Assembly (NCBI GenBank): GCA_024235135.1
Contig: JACKMZ010000002.1
Coordinates: 310,001 to 374,000 of the forward strand
Source of the DNA: Gammaproteobacteria bacterium
Lineage (GTDB): Bacteria; Pseudomonadota; Gammaproteobacteria; Competibacterales; Competibacteraceae
Reading direction: 5' to 3'
DNA: 64,000 bases
Part shown: piece by piece, positions 1 to 9,600 of the stretch
How the letters are laid out: each line of letters starts with the position of its first letter
Position numbering within the stretch: the stretch's first letter is position 1
The notes under the pieces: model-generated
What the model was told of the DNA's origin: nothing
The model's input: the letters and a program-made list of their open reading frames with translations, nothing else
Databases searched by the model: none
Made by a program: the position numbers and the translations under genes

Positions 1-965
1 TCGGTGATGTCAATGGTCGTTACGTTGAGTGATACGCGGCCAACGACAGGGCAGCGTTGGCCGTTGATCAGCACGATTCCCTTGTTGAACAGCCCGCGCG
101 GATAACCTTCTCCAAAACCGACGGGTACGGTGGCGATACGGCTGGGGCGGGTCGTCTTGTAGAGGCTGCCATAGCCGATGGTCCGGCCTTCGGGCACGTC
201 GCGGATTTCCATGATCCGCGTCTTAATGCTCATGACCGGCCGCAGCTCGGGTGGATTGGAAAAATGGCTGGATGTCCTCACCCCGTAACAAGCGGCTCCG
301 ACCCGCACCATTCCGCCACGAAGCTCCGGCAGGCGCATGCTCGCGGCGCTGTTGTGGCTGTGTACGAGGACATCCTTTGGCAACACGGATTCAAGCGACG
401 ACATCGTTTCGCGGAACTGTTCGAGTTGGTCCCGTGTCGAGCCGAGGTCCGTGCCGTCGGCCGACGGTAAGTGCGTCATGACGCCCCGCACCCGCAGCCC
501 GTCCATGCCGCAAACGGCGGTCATTCCGGCTTGATCGTCGGCGAGAAATCCGGTGCGGCCCATCCCGGTATCGATTTTGATATGCACGGGTACCGGGCTG
601 CTACGGCGTCGCCCATGGCCCGCGAGGAACTCCGCCACCGCGACGGAACCCACCATTTCTTCCACATGGAGTTGCGTTACCGACTCTTCCAATTCGTCAG
701 GGAGCGCGGTGCGCAGACGTAATATGGGATGAGAGGGATGACGCCGCCTGATCGTCGCCGCTTCGTCGTTGGTGCAAATGCCCAGGTAATCGGCGCCGGC
801 CCCGATGGCGGAATCAAGCAGATGTTCCAGGCCGTGACCATAAGCGTTGGCTTTCATCACCACGCAAATTTTCGCTGGCGCGAGGCTTTGACGAAGAAAG
901 TGGATATTGTCGGCAAACGCCGACCGCGAAATTTCAACCTGGATGTGTTTTTGCTGGGCATTCAT
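1..965 (-). CDS. alr: Alanine racemase (partial, cut by left window edge)
   Basis: PLP-dependent racemase that supplies D-alanine for peptidoglycan. About 321 N-terminal residues lie in the window; the C-terminus runs off the left edge, so no stop is seen. The PLP-lysine motif VMKANAYGHG is near residues 36-45, the catalytic tyrosine motif reads GYGSLY, and the PVGFGEGYPRG block follows. The conserved block usually written GRVSMD reads GRVSLN here, with Asn in place of Asp. The ATG at 965 is the first good start, although no strong ribosome binding site precedes it. It lies downstream of the pyruvate kinase-like gene on the same strand, separated by about 190 bases holding a long inverted repeat. 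Family assignment is firm; substrate (alanine, serine or broad) cannot be decided. Confidence 0.9.
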   Translation of the reverse strand, partial: MNAQQKHIQVEISRSAFADNIHFLRQSLAPAKICVVMKANAYGHGLEHLLDSAIGAGADYLGICTNDEAATIRRRHPSHPILRLRTALPDELEESVTQLHVEEMVGSVAVAEFLAGHGRRRSSPVPVHIKIDTGMGRTGFLADDQAGMTAVCGMDGLRVRGVMTHLPSADGTDLGSTRDQLEQFRETMSSLESVLPKDVLVHSHNSAASMRLPELRGGMVRVGAACYGVRTSSHFSNPPELRPVMSIKTRIMEIRDVPEGRTIGYGSLYKTTRPSRIATVPVGFGEGYPRGLFNKGIVLINGQRCPVVGRVSLNVTTIDIT

Positions 966-1080
966 GGCGATCTGCAACGTTCGGGATGACACTAAGGTCC
1001 CAGAATAGCCGAGTTACCCGTGCAATTGAACTTGCGAAAAACGCCCGGTTCGGGGATGGAATACGATGTCCGACGCGGTT

Positions 1081-1120
1081 CCTGGCCGACCAGGCTTTGC
1101 TTGTTGCCTTTTCGGCCAGG
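1081..1120. repeat. Perfect 9-bp inverted repeat between pyruvate kinase-like gene and alr
   Basis: CCTGGCCGA at 1081-1089 pairs with TCGGCCAGG at 1112-1120 around a 22-base loop. There is no T-run on either strand, so it is not a typical intrinsic terminator. It may be an mRNA processing or stability element between two minus-strand genes. Confidence 0.5.
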
Positions 1121-1157
1121 TGGCTCAAGTCAGGTGAGCGTATCGAGCGAAACCGTC

Positions 1158-3005
1158 CTAAAGCTCCGATACGTGCAGTTTGCGCAACATGACCTTGCGC
1201 TTGTATTGGTGAGTGTCCATGCGCGCCAGAATCCCACTCAGGAAATTCACCGTTTCGACGATGTACGGTCCTTTGTTGAGCATGGCGCATTCGGCGCGGC
1301 TGCTCATGGCCGCATCGGTGATTTCAGCGCGTGAAGGCGAACCGCGCTTGACCAGCCCTTCCAACATTTGCGTGGCCCAGATTACCGGCACATGGGCCGC
1401 TTCACACAGCCACAGGATTTCTTCCTGCACTTCGGAAAGACGGTCGAAACCCATTTCCACCGCAAGATCGCCACGCGCCACCATGACGCCGACCGGCGGG
1501 GAACGCAGACTGGCCAGGAGAATGCGCGGCAGATTCTCGAAAGCTTGACGGTTTTCGATCTTGAGCACGATGCCCAGATGACCGCCACCCAGGCGATGCA
1601 GATGATCCTCCAGGATCAATACGTCCTCGGCGTTGCGTAGAAAGGACAAGGCCACCATGTCCACATACTTCACGACATGGGCCAGATCGGCGATGTCCTT
1701 GTCGGTCAGCGCGGACATGCGCAACTCGGTATCGGGGAAATTGATGCCTTTCTCCGCCCGCAGCTTGGCTCCGCTGGGACCGGTGTGGGTGATCTGCACG
1801 GTGATTCGCTCACCGTCGTTGGCTTTGACGATGCCCCCGATCTTGCCATCGTCGAACCATACGCTTTCACCGGCCTTGGCGTGATCGAAGGCGGTTTCCA
1901 GGGTGCAATGAATTTGCGCCGGCGTGATGACCTGCCCGGCATCGTCGCGTTCGGCATCGTGGCCCGGCTCGTCGGCGCGGGTCAGAATCAGGGTTTCGCC
2001 GGGAAACAGATTCAGCGGCGCGGATACCTCCGGCAGCGGGCCGATCGTTCCCTCGCCGATGAATTCCTCATCCCGGTACAGTTGAACCAGTCCGCCGCCC
2101 GGCGCGTATACCGTGCGGTCGATTTGCGCCACACGGGAATCGCCAATGGCCAGAATGATGGACAAACGGCGATGCCGATCGCGGGAATCCTGCATGCGCA
2201 GTTCGTCGCCAACCCGGCTGAGCGCCAGCAATTCCTGACTGATCGGCAGCACGCTTTCGACCTCGTCCGGCGCCGGTTGCGGATTTTCGGTCGGCGTCAG
2301 CCAGAGTTGGCCGGGTGTCACGGTGCGCCCCAAGGCGTCGCGTTGCGGACGGGTGCGGCGCATTTGCCCTAACGCCATGATCGGACCTGTGCGCAGCTTG
2401 GGGCCGCCTAAGTCGGCTTGTACTTTACAGGTGCGGCCGACTACCCGCTCCGCCCGGCGCAGGTTGTCCACCATCGCTTTCCAGTCGTCCGGACTGTCAT
2501 GGGCGCAGTTGATGCGCATCACGTCCATGCCCGCCGTCAGCAGGTTTTGAATCAGTTGCGGATCGCGGGCGGCTTCGCTGGGCATGGTCACCATGATGCG
2601 CACCGAGCGATTGACCGGGTCCGGCCCTAGCAACGCACGGGTATGGTCGCGCAGCAACAGCGGGCCGGTGCGAAAATCGACAGGCGGCTCCGGAATCGGG
2701 TTGCCGGGCTTGCCGGTCAATTGTTCCAGCAGGCTCAGCACCGCGTTCAGGGTGTACAGCGTATGGGCCTCCAGCACGCCCAACGAAGAGAGGCCCAGCG
2801 ATGCCAGATCCCGCTGCAGATTGCGCACGTCGTGCTGGCGCACGCTGAGATAGTGCAACAGGTTGCGGGCGCTGTTGCGGTACGCGGGTTCCACCTCATC
2901 CAATTCGGCGGCGAGAGAGTTTTCCAACTGGAGCGCACCTTCCCGCAAGGAGAGCAACGGCGGGATCAGACGTTCCAACATGCGATGAGTGGCGTGCAGT
3001 GTCAT
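1158..3005 (-). CDS. Divergent pyruvate kinase-like protein
   Basis: 615 residues, longer than the usual 470-480. About 130 N-terminal residues, helical in appearance, precede a PF00224-type barrel. Visible pyruvate kinase landmarks: MRIN (Arg and Asn of the phosphate site), GGPKLRTG, VLKIEN (catalytic Lys), MVARGDLAVE (metal Asp) and ATQMLE (catalytic Thr). The usual MLSGETA segment reads AMLNKGPY, and the protein ends about 25 residues later, so the C-terminal allosteric domain is absent. The expected reaction is PEP + ADP to pyruvate + ATP, but the changed segment leaves activity unproven. No strong ribosome binding site precedes the ATG. Annotate as a pyruvate kinase-family protein, not as the housekeeping enzyme. 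Confidence 0.8.
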   Translation of the reverse strand: MTLHATHRMLERLIPPLLSLREGALQLENSLAAELDEVEPAYRNSARNLLHYLSVRQHDVRNLQRDLASLGLSSLGVLEAHTLYTLNAVLSLLEQLTGKPGNPIPEPPVDFRTGPLLLRDHTRALLGPDPVNRSVRIMVTMPSEAARDPQLIQNLLTAGMDVMRINCAHDSPDDWKAMVDNLRRAERVVGRTCKVQADLGGPKLRTGPIMALGQMRRTRPQRDALGRTVTPGQLWLTPTENPQPAPDEVESVLPISQELLALSRVGDELRMQDSRDRHRRLSIILAIGDSRVAQIDRTVYAPGGGLVQLYRDEEFIGEGTIGPLPEVSAPLNLFPGETLILTRADEPGHDAERDDAGQVITPAQIHCTLETAFDHAKAGESVWFDDGKIGGIVKANDGERITVQITHTGPSGAKLRAEKGINFPDTELRMSALTDKDIADLAHVVKYVDMVALSFLRNAEDVLILEDHLHRLGGGHLGIVLKIENRQAFENLPRILLASLRSPPVGVMVARGDLAVEMGFDRLSEVQEEILWLCEAAHVPVIWATQMLEGLVKRGSPSRAEITDAAMSSRAECAMLNKGPYIVETVNFLSGILARMDTHQYKRKVMLRKLHVSEL

Positions 3006-3114
3006 GAGAGAGTGGTCCGCTGGGAAAGGTCTATAACTAGCACAGGGAGATGACCGTTTTTTGACAGAACGGCGTGTTCCGCCCTGGGCGGCCGGTAAGG
3101 CCGATGGGTGGCGC

Positions 3115-3885
3115 TCAGGAGGACTTTTTACCGTCCCGGTCGGCCAGTATCTCCCGCGCTTGTTGCGCCATGGCGACGAGTGTCGGACGTAACTGGCTGG
3201 CGTCGGTCAAAGCGGACGCGAAGCCGATCCGTATCCGTTCGCGACGCCCATCGCCGGCGCACAGCATGTTGAAGCCGAAGCGGTCCACGCTGGTCATGCG
3301 GCATTCGCTTGCCCAGTCCCGGTCGGCGAATGCGCGGGCGTAGTCGCACAGATTTTGCCCGTGGTCCGCATTCATGTGGGCCAGTGCGCTGGCGGCGATG
3401 GCGCTGAGCGGATCGGGCGCGGCTTGGGCATAGTCCGTGGCTTCCAGCCAGCCCATACGACCGAAACCCGCGATGAATCGCACCCGCTCGACTTGCAGGC
3501 AAAAGAAATTGAAATCGGAGAAATCGATGTACTGGCTGGCCTGGGGGTGCTTGACGAGATAATCCGCGCGATAACGTAGGCGGTCATCGACTGGGGTTGC
3601 CTGGCCTAGCAGTGTCAGACGGTTCTCGGCTAACTGATCCACACCGTCCATTCCGGGCGCTATCAACAACGAGGCACGCGGATCACGGCTCAGATACTTC
3701 CGATGTTCGGCCAGATCGCTTAACAGCAGCACGATGTTTCCGTTGATCAAAGGCAGATAGTCCACCACCGAGCCATAAGGGTAACCGTCGTCGCTGCGCA
3801 GCGTGCTCAATACGCCGTGAGCCTGTGTCGCGACCAAGGTGCGGGCCGCTTCGCTCAAGGGAGGTAAGGCGGTGTTTCTCGCCAC
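3115..3885 (-). CDS. HugZ-family haem oxygenase-like / pyridoxamine oxidase-fold protein
   Basis: The N-terminal half has the split-barrel fold of pyridoxamine phosphate oxidase-like proteins (AHGVLSTLRSDDGYPYGSVV, then LAEHRKYLSRDPRASLL). The C-terminal part is a DUF2470-type domain (ALAHMNADHGQNLCDYAR). This two-domain layout matches HugZ and related haem-utilisation proteins, and FMN or haem binding is possible. I chose the GTG at 3885 (257 residues) because AGAGGA lies seven bases before it; an in-frame ATG at 3960 would add 25 residues but has no ribosome binding site. No haem-uptake genes are adjacent, so the physiological role is inference from the family. Confidence 0.75.
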   Translation of the reverse strand: MARNTALPPLSEAARTLVATQAHGVLSTLRSDDGYPYGSVVDYLPLINGNIVLLLSDLAEHRKYLSRDPRASLLIAPGMDGVDQLAENRLTLLGQATPVDDRLRYRADYLVKHPQASQYIDFSDFNFFCLQVERVRFIAGFGRMGWLEATDYAQAAPDPLSAIAASALAHMNADHGQNLCDYARAFADRDWASECRMTSVDRFGFNMLCAGDGRRERIRIGFASALTDASQLRPTLVAMAQQAREILADRDGKKSS

Positions 3886-3985
3886 GGGACGATCCTCTGC
3901 TCCGCTGGGGGCTGTCAGGTTGAAGAGGGCGATTGTACAACGATCGGCGAGGTATCCCATCGGGCGGGCGGCGATAGCTCGTAAA

Positions 3986-5164
3986 TCACAGCGTCGCTAG
4001 ATAATTCACCACGGATTCCAGGCTGGCCACGTTATGGGCGGGAGCCAGCAGGTCGAGTAGCGGTAGAACGTCTCGCAGGACGTCTTCGTCGGGATCGTGG
4101 TCATCCCTGCCCAGCATCGGGTTGAGCCACAGCAGGCGTTTGGCCCGTTGGCGGAGTACGCTCAATGCGGCGACCAGGGCTTCGGGGTGATCGGAGTCGA
4201 AACCATCGCTCATGATGATCACGATGGAACGGGAATCGATCAAACGCCGGCCGAACTGCCGATTGAACTGATACAGCGAATCGGCGATCCGTGTGCCGCC
4301 CATCCACAAGGGCGCCAAACGTTCCAGCCGTTTGCGCAAGGTGTCGCTGTCGGTTTGCCGGAACAGATCGGTGACGCGGTGCAGTTGGGTGTGGAACAAA
4401 AAGGCTTCCGCTTCCGGCAGCGTCAGCACTAGGCCGCGCGTAAAGCGCGCCAGCAACTCGCTGTAGCGGGCCATCGAATGGGAGATATCCAATATCAGCA
4501 CCAGACGCGGCAATTGTCGCTTGCGCTCGCGATATGCGGGCTTTAGCGGCAGGCCGCCATAGGCCAGACTCTTGCGCAGGGTGCGCCGCAAGTGAATTTT
4601 CCGGCCACGATTGAGACAACGTTCCCGGCGCATTAGCCGTTGCCGCATGAGCCTGGCCAGACGCTCGGCTAATTGCGCCATAGCCTGCATTTCACCGCGT
4701 TCGGTCAGAAAGCGGAAATCGATCCGCGTCAGGGCTTTTTGCCGGCCCGCGCCACCTCCCTTGGGTTCGTCGTCAGCCTCGCCTTGGGGAAGCTCGGCTT
4801 CGGCGTGGCTTAAACCGGTGACCCCCTGATTGCGATTGCCGCGTGGGATTCGCGGGTCACGGCGGCGGCGCTGTTGCTCGGCTTGGATGACCCGCTGCGG
4901 ATGCCAGAATTGCTCGAACAGGAGGTCGAAACGCCGCCATTCATCGAGCGATCGACAAAGCAGATGGCGGAGCCCATCACGTAGGTAGGATTCGTCCAGC
5001 AGATTGCCCAGTGTGGCGAGTCGTAAACTATCCAGCGTTTCCTGGATGCCCACGCCGTATCCGTGCCCGCGCAGGAAACTCACGAAATCCTGTATGCGGT
5101 TCGCCGGTGACTGATCGTTCCGTAGGCTGCTCGGCTGGCCGGATTGCGAAGCACCCTGGTCCAT
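3986..5164 (-). CDS. VWA-domain protein, CoxE-like, partner of MoxR ATPase
   Basis: 392 residues. The N-terminal half is helical and charged with a low-complexity basic/acidic linker (about residues 100-150); the C-terminal half is a von Willebrand A domain with a complete-looking MIDAS site: DISHSM, the Thr in GGTRIADS and the Asp in SDGFDSD. It belongs to the CoxE/VWA family that works with MoxR AAA+ ATPases in assembling or activating metal enzymes or other complexes. The start overlaps the upstream ATPase stop as TGATG, so translation is almost certainly coupled. No carbon monoxide dehydrogenase or other client gene is in the window, so the target is unknown. Confidence 0.85.
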   Translation of the reverse strand: MDQGASQSGQPSSLRNDQSPANRIQDFVSFLRGHGYGVGIQETLDSLRLATLGNLLDESYLRDGLRHLLCRSLDEWRRFDLLFEQFWHPQRVIQAEQQRRRRDPRIPRGNRNQGVTGLSHAEAELPQGEADDEPKGGGAGRQKALTRIDFRFLTERGEMQAMAQLAERLARLMRQRLMRRERCLNRGRKIHLRRTLRKSLAYGGLPLKPAYRERKRQLPRLVLILDISHSMARYSELLARFTRGLVLTLPEAEAFLFHTQLHRVTDLFRQTDSDTLRKRLERLAPLWMGGTRIADSLYQFNRQFGRRLIDSRSIVIIMSDGFDSDHPEALVAALSVLRQRAKRLLWLNPMLGRDDHDPDEDVLRDVLPLLDLLAPAHNVASLESVVNYLATL

Positions 5165-6045
5165 CAAGTCAGCGGGGCCATCAGCGTGGCCAGGAAGGGG
5201 CCATCGACCCGACCTAGATCTTCCTGAGTTTTCAGCAAGGACCCCAGGGTATCCCGGAGGATCTGAGGATCGTCATCGAGTTTTCGAATATCGAGACTCA
5301 ACAAAGCCACGGCCCAATCCAGGGTTTCCGCGATGCCCGGTTTCTTACGCAAATCCGTGGCCCTGAGCCGGTGGACGAACTGAACGATTTGTGCCGCCAA
5401 ATGCTCGTCGATATGCGGTAAGCGCCGGTTGACGATGGCCAGTTCCTTGCCAATGTCCGGGTAATCGAGATAGTGAAACAGGCAACGGCGGCGCAGCGCA
5501 TCGCTCAGTTCGCGGGCGCCGTTGGACGTGAGTACGACGTAAGGGATGCTGCGCGCCTTGATGGTGCCCAATTCCGGGATGCTGATCTGAAAATCCGATA
5601 ACACTTCCAGCAGATACGCTTCGAAGGCTTCGTCGGCGCGATCGACTTCATCGATCAGCAGCACCGGCGACTGTTCCTGGGTAATGGCTTTGAGCAAGGG
5701 GCGCGGCAGTAGGAAACGCTCGCTGAAAATCTCCGCCTCTTTGCGTGCGGGCTCGTACCCTGCCTGCTCATGAAGCTTCAAGGCCAGCAGTTGATGGGGG
5801 TAATTCCATTCGTAGACGGCGGCATTGGCATCCAGCCCTTCATAGCATTGCAGGCGGATCAGCGAGCAGGTGAAAGCTTCCGACAAAGCCTGGGCCACCG
5901 CCGTTTTACCGACGCCGGCATCGCCTTCCAGCAGCAACGGCCGACCGAGCCGGACCAGCAACATCAGCGCCGTCGCGAGAGAACGGTCGGCGATATAGCC
6001 GACCTGCTCCAACTGGTTCTGCAAAATGGAAATTTCTGCTGTCAA
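5164..6045 (-). CDS. MoxR-family AAA+ ATPase
   Basis: 293 residues. Walker A is GDAGVGKTAV (about residues 41-50), Walker B is LLIDEVDRAD, and sensor 1 is LTSNGARELSDALRRRC. This is the MoxR signature, a chaperone-like ATPase acting with a VWA partner, here encoded directly downstream with a one-base overlap. The start is TTG at 6045; the only nearby ATG, at 6056, is out of frame and closes after four codons, so the exact start is uncertain. It is the first gene of a two-gene operon on the minus strand. Confidence 0.88.
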   Translation of the reverse strand: MTAEISILQNQLEQVGYIADRSLATALMLLVRLGRPLLLEGDAGVGKTAVAQALSEAFTCSLIRLQCYEGLDANAAVYEWNYPHQLLALKLHEQAGYEPARKEAEIFSERFLLPRPLLKAITQEQSPVLLIDEVDRADEAFEAYLLEVLSDFQISIPELGTIKARSIPYVVLTSNGARELSDALRRRCLFHYLDYPDIGKELAIVNRRLPHIDEHLAAQIVQFVHRLRATDLRKKPGIAETLDWAVALLSLDIRKLDDDPQILRDTLGSLLKTQEDLGRVDGPFLATLMAPLT

Positions 6046-6193
6046 AGCTTGCTCATATCACAGCATGGCGGCGTGCCGGCCGGACCAGAGTACAACCATG
6101 AAAATAATGGGTCTTACCAATTCGCAAGATTAGTGTGTATGTTCTAATTTTAGTGAATAGGATACGTGCCAATAAAATTTCGCACAGCAAGCT

Positions 6194-6207
6194 TTGATGC
6201 ATATCAA
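6194..6207. promoter_or_regulatory. Perfect FNR/ANR-type box
   Basis: TTGAT-GCAT-ATCAA, an exact match to the TTGAT-N4-ATCAA palindrome bound by FNR/ANR oxygen regulators (CRP sites are similar). Its centre is about 37 bases before the ATG of the small protein at 6238 and about 155 bases from the MoxR start. That distance is too short for a class II activator site with a normal leader, so repression, or control of the divergent gene, is also possible. Confidence 0.5.
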
Positions 6208-6237
6208 ACGATCAGGGATCGCCCAGGGGGATTCGCC

Positions 6238-6420
6238 ATGAACAGGAGCCAAAACAGTTATTACCCCTTCATTTGGTTTGATCGGGGAGGCTGGTGGTTC
6301 AAGGCCTACGATGAGTGCTTTGGACCTTACGAACACGCTGCAGATGCGCGCTACAGTCTGTCTGTACTTCAGCAATTGAGTCGTCAATTGCGTGATGAGC
6401 TGCGCTCTCACCATTCTTGA
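6238..6420 (+). CDS. Small aromatic-rich hypothetical protein
   Basis: 60 residues beginning MNRSQNSYYPFIWFD. The first 30 residues are rich in aromatic residues (YYPFIWF, GGWWFKAYDECFGPYE); the rest looks like one amphipathic helix (AADARYSLSVLQQLSRQL). The ATG at 6238 was chosen because AGGGGG lies seven bases upstream; an earlier in-frame ATG at 6166 lacks a ribosome binding site and would put the FNR-type box inside the gene. No signal peptide or membrane segment. Function unknown; I do not recognise a family. Confidence 0.6.
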   Translation: MNRSQNSYYPFIWFDRGGWWFKAYDECFGPYEHAADARYSLSVLQQLSRQLRDELRSHHS

Positions 6421-6493
6421 TGGCCTGTCGCGGGTAACGAATCACTAGTAAAACGATAACTCCCAGGCCATATAGCCGATTGCCCGCTTGTCG

Positions 6494-6515
6494 CTAGGGG
6501 GCTACCTGCCCCTAG
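6494..6515 (+). other. Small hairpin before the terminator at 6523
   Basis: CTAGGGG at 6494-6500 pairs with CCCCTAG at 6509-6515 around an eight-base loop. It sits just before the strong terminator hairpin, as in the 3' part of many small RNAs. Role unknown. Confidence 0.35.
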
Positions 6516-6522
6516 TCGTAGC

Positions 6523-6554
6523 CAACAACAGCCCGCAAGGGCTGTTGTTGTTTT
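6523..6554 (+). terminator. Rho-independent terminator upstream of metH
   Basis: CAACAACAGCCC-GCAA-GGGCTGTTGTTG followed by TTTT: a 12-bp perfect stem with a tetraloop and T-run on the plus strand. It ends the transcript of the 60-residue protein (or of a small RNA between 6421 and 6554) and separates it from metH. Confidence 0.85.
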
Positions 6555-6574
6555 CGAGGATGCCATTCCCCCCC

Positions 6575-6609
6575 GACCCATTGGCGGCTCAGGATTGCGC
6601 CGATGGGTC
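6575..6609 (+). promoter_or_regulatory. Structured leader hairpin of metH
   Basis: GACCCATTGGCG (6575-6586) pairs with CGCCGATGGGTC (6598-6609), 12 pairs with one G-T wobble, around an 11-base loop, 69 bases before the metH ATG. No T-run follows. The sequence does not match the cobalamin, SAH or SAM riboswitch consensus elements I know. It could be a translational control element or a transcript-stabilising hairpin. Confidence 0.4.
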
Positions 6610-6677
6610 AATCCGTACAGAATCCTGTTCCGAACCCCGATCATTCAAAATTCCAGCAAACCGAGCGAGTTTGATCC

Positions 6678-9600
6678 ATGAACAATGAACGCATCGCCCA
6701 ACTCAAGAGAATCCTGGAAGAACGCATTGTGATTCTGGATGGCGCCATGGGCACCATGATCCAGGGTTACAAGCTGACCGAAGGCGATTACCGGGGCGAG
6801 CGTTTCCGCAACTGGCCCAGCGATCTCAAGGGCAACAACGATTTGCTGGTGCTCACCCAACCCGACGTGATCCGCGAGATTCACACCGCCTATCTGAAGG
6901 CCGGCGCGGACATCATCGAGACCAACACCTTCAATTCCACCGCCATTTCGATGGCGGATTACCGCATGGAGGAACTGGTTTACGAGTTGAATCTAAGCGC
7001 CGCGCGACTGGCTCGGGAGGCGGCCGACGCCGTGGCCCAGGCGACCGGCCAGCCGCGTTTCGTGGCCGGGGTGTTGGGGCCGACCAATCGGACCTGTTCG
7101 CTGTCGCCGGATGTGAACAATCCGGGATTTCGCAACGTCAGCTTCGCCGAACTGGTCGCCACTTACAGCGAGGCGACCCGTGCGTTGGTGGAAGGCGGCG
7201 CCGATGTGCTGCTGGTGGAAACCATTTTCGATACGCTGAACGCCAAGGCGGCCCTGTTCGCCATCATGCAATATCGCGAACAAAATGGCGTGGACATCCC
7301 CATCATGATTTCGGGGACCATCACCGATGCTTCGGGCCGTACCCTGTCCGGCCAAGTGACCGAAGCCTTCTGGAACTCGGTCCGCCATGCCGAGCCGCTG
7401 AGCATCGGTTTGAATTGCGCGCTCGGCGCGGCGCAACTGCGCCCGTATGTCGAGGAATTGTCGCGCATCGCGGATACTCTTGTCTCGGCCCATCCCAATG
7501 CCGGCCTGCCTAACGAATTCGGGGAATACGACCAGGGCCCCGAGGAAATGGCCCTGATTATCCGTGAGTTCGCCGAGTCGGGTTTCGTTAACATCATCGG
7601 AGGTTGCTGCGGCACCACGCCGGCGCATATCCGCGCGATCGCCGAGGCGGTGCGCCGCCTCCCGCGCCGCGATATTCCCGAGATTCCCCGACAGTGCCGT
7701 TTGTCGGGTCTGGAGCCCTGCAACATCGGTCTCGATTCGCTGTTCGTGAATGTCGGCGAACGCACCAATATCACCGGTTCGGCTAAGTTCCGGCGCTTGA
7801 TCAAGGCCGACGATTACAGCGCGGCCCTGGATATCGCCCGCCAGCAGGTGGAAAACGGCGCGCAGGTCATCGACGTCAACATGGACGAAGGCATGCTGGA
7901 TTCCGAGCAGGCCATGACCCGTTTTCTCTATCTCGTGGCCGCCGAACCGGACATTGCGCGGGTGCCGGTGATGATCGATTCCTCCAAATGGTCGGTGATC
8001 GAGGCGGCGCTGCAATGCGTGCAGGGCAAATCGGTGGTCAATTCCATCAGCCTCAAGGAAGGCGAGGAAGCTTTCATCCATCATGCCAAGCTGGTGCGTC
8101 GCTACGGCGCGGCCGTCATCGTCATGGCCTTCGACGAAAGCGGTCAGGCCGATACCCGCCAGCGCAAGATCGAGATTTGCCAACGCTCCTATCGAATACT
8201 CACCGAGCAGGTCGGTTTTCCCGCCGAGGACATCATTTTCGATCCCAATATCTTCGCGGTCGCCACCGGCATCGAGGAACACAACAACTATTCGGTGGAT
8301 TTCATCGAGGCGACGAGAGAAATCAAGCGCACCCTGCCGCACGCACTGATTTCCGGTGGCGTGTCCAATGTGTCCTTCTCGTTCCGTGGCAACGACGCCG
8401 TGCGCGAAGCCATGCATTCGGTGTTTCTCTATCACGCCATTCAGGCGGGCATGGACATGGGCATCGTCAATGCCGGGCAGTTGGCCATTTACGAGGAAAT
8501 CCCCCTGGAACTGCGGGAACGGGTCGAGGACGTCATCCTCAATCGCCGTCTGGATGCTACCGAGCGGTTGCTGGAGATCGCCGAGTCCTATAAAGGCGGC
8601 GGTACCCAAACCAAGAAGGAGGATCTGGCCTGGCGAGAATGGCCGGTGGCCAAACGCCTGGCACATGCCCTGGTCAAGGGAATCGACGAATATATCGAGA
8701 GCGACGCCGAGGAAGCCCGCCAGCGGGCGGAACGGCCGCTGCACGTGATCGAAGGGCCGTTGATGGACGGGATGAACGTAGTCGGCGATCTGTTCGGAGC
8801 CGGCAAGATGTTCTTGCCGCAGGTCGTGAAATCGGCGCGGGTCATGAAAAAAGCCGTGGCGCATCTGATCCCTTTTATCGAGGCGGAAAAAGCCGAAGGC
8901 GAGAAATCCCGCTCCAACGGCAAAATCGTCCTGGCCACGGTGAAAGGCGATGTGCACGACATCGGCAAGAACATCGTCGGTGTGGTGCTTCAGTGCAACA
9001 ACTTCGAGGTATTCGATCTCGGGGTGATGGTGCCGGCGCAAAAGATTCTCGATACCGCGCGGGAGGTCGGAGCCGACATGATCGGCCTGTCCGGTCTCAT
9101 CACCCCGTCCTTGGACGAGATGGTGCACGTGGCCAAGGAGATGGACAGGCAGGCGTTTTCCCTGCCTTTGCTGATCGGCGGGGCGACGACTTCGCAGATC
9201 CACACGGCGGTGAAAATCGATCCGCAATACGAACAGGCCGTGGTCTACGTCAAGGATGCCTCGCGCGCCGTCGGGGTGGCGCAAAATCTGATCAGCGAGA
9301 CGTCGCGGGCGGACTACACGGCCCGCATCAAGGCCGATTACGTAGCCAAGCGCGAACAGCACAAGAATCGCCGCAGCCGGGAAGCCTCATTGACGCTGGA
9401 CGAGGCGCGCGCCAACAAACCGGCTATCGACTGGCCGGCCTACGCGCCGACTCGGCCCCGGTTTCTGGGGGGGCTGACCCTGGCCGACTATCCATTGGAG
9501 GAACTGGTCGAACGCATCGACTGGACGCCGTTTTTCCAGACCTGGGAATTGCGCGGGCGTTTCCCCAAGATTCTCGACGACGAGACCGTCGGCGAGCACG

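Noticed and set aside
1081..1120. Inverted repeat as an intrinsic terminator
   Set aside because: No T-run on either strand and a 22-base loop, so it was listed only as a repeat.
6421..6677. Cobalamin or SAH riboswitch before metH
   Set aside because: I looked for the B12-box GCCACTG-like core and for the SAH riboswitch core and found neither; only unexplained hairpins are present.
6993..9362. Long minus-strand open frame of 789 codons inside metH
   Set aside because: It is antisense to a gene with all four MetH domains and intact metal ligands. The antisense protein has no motif and arises from GC-rich codon bias.
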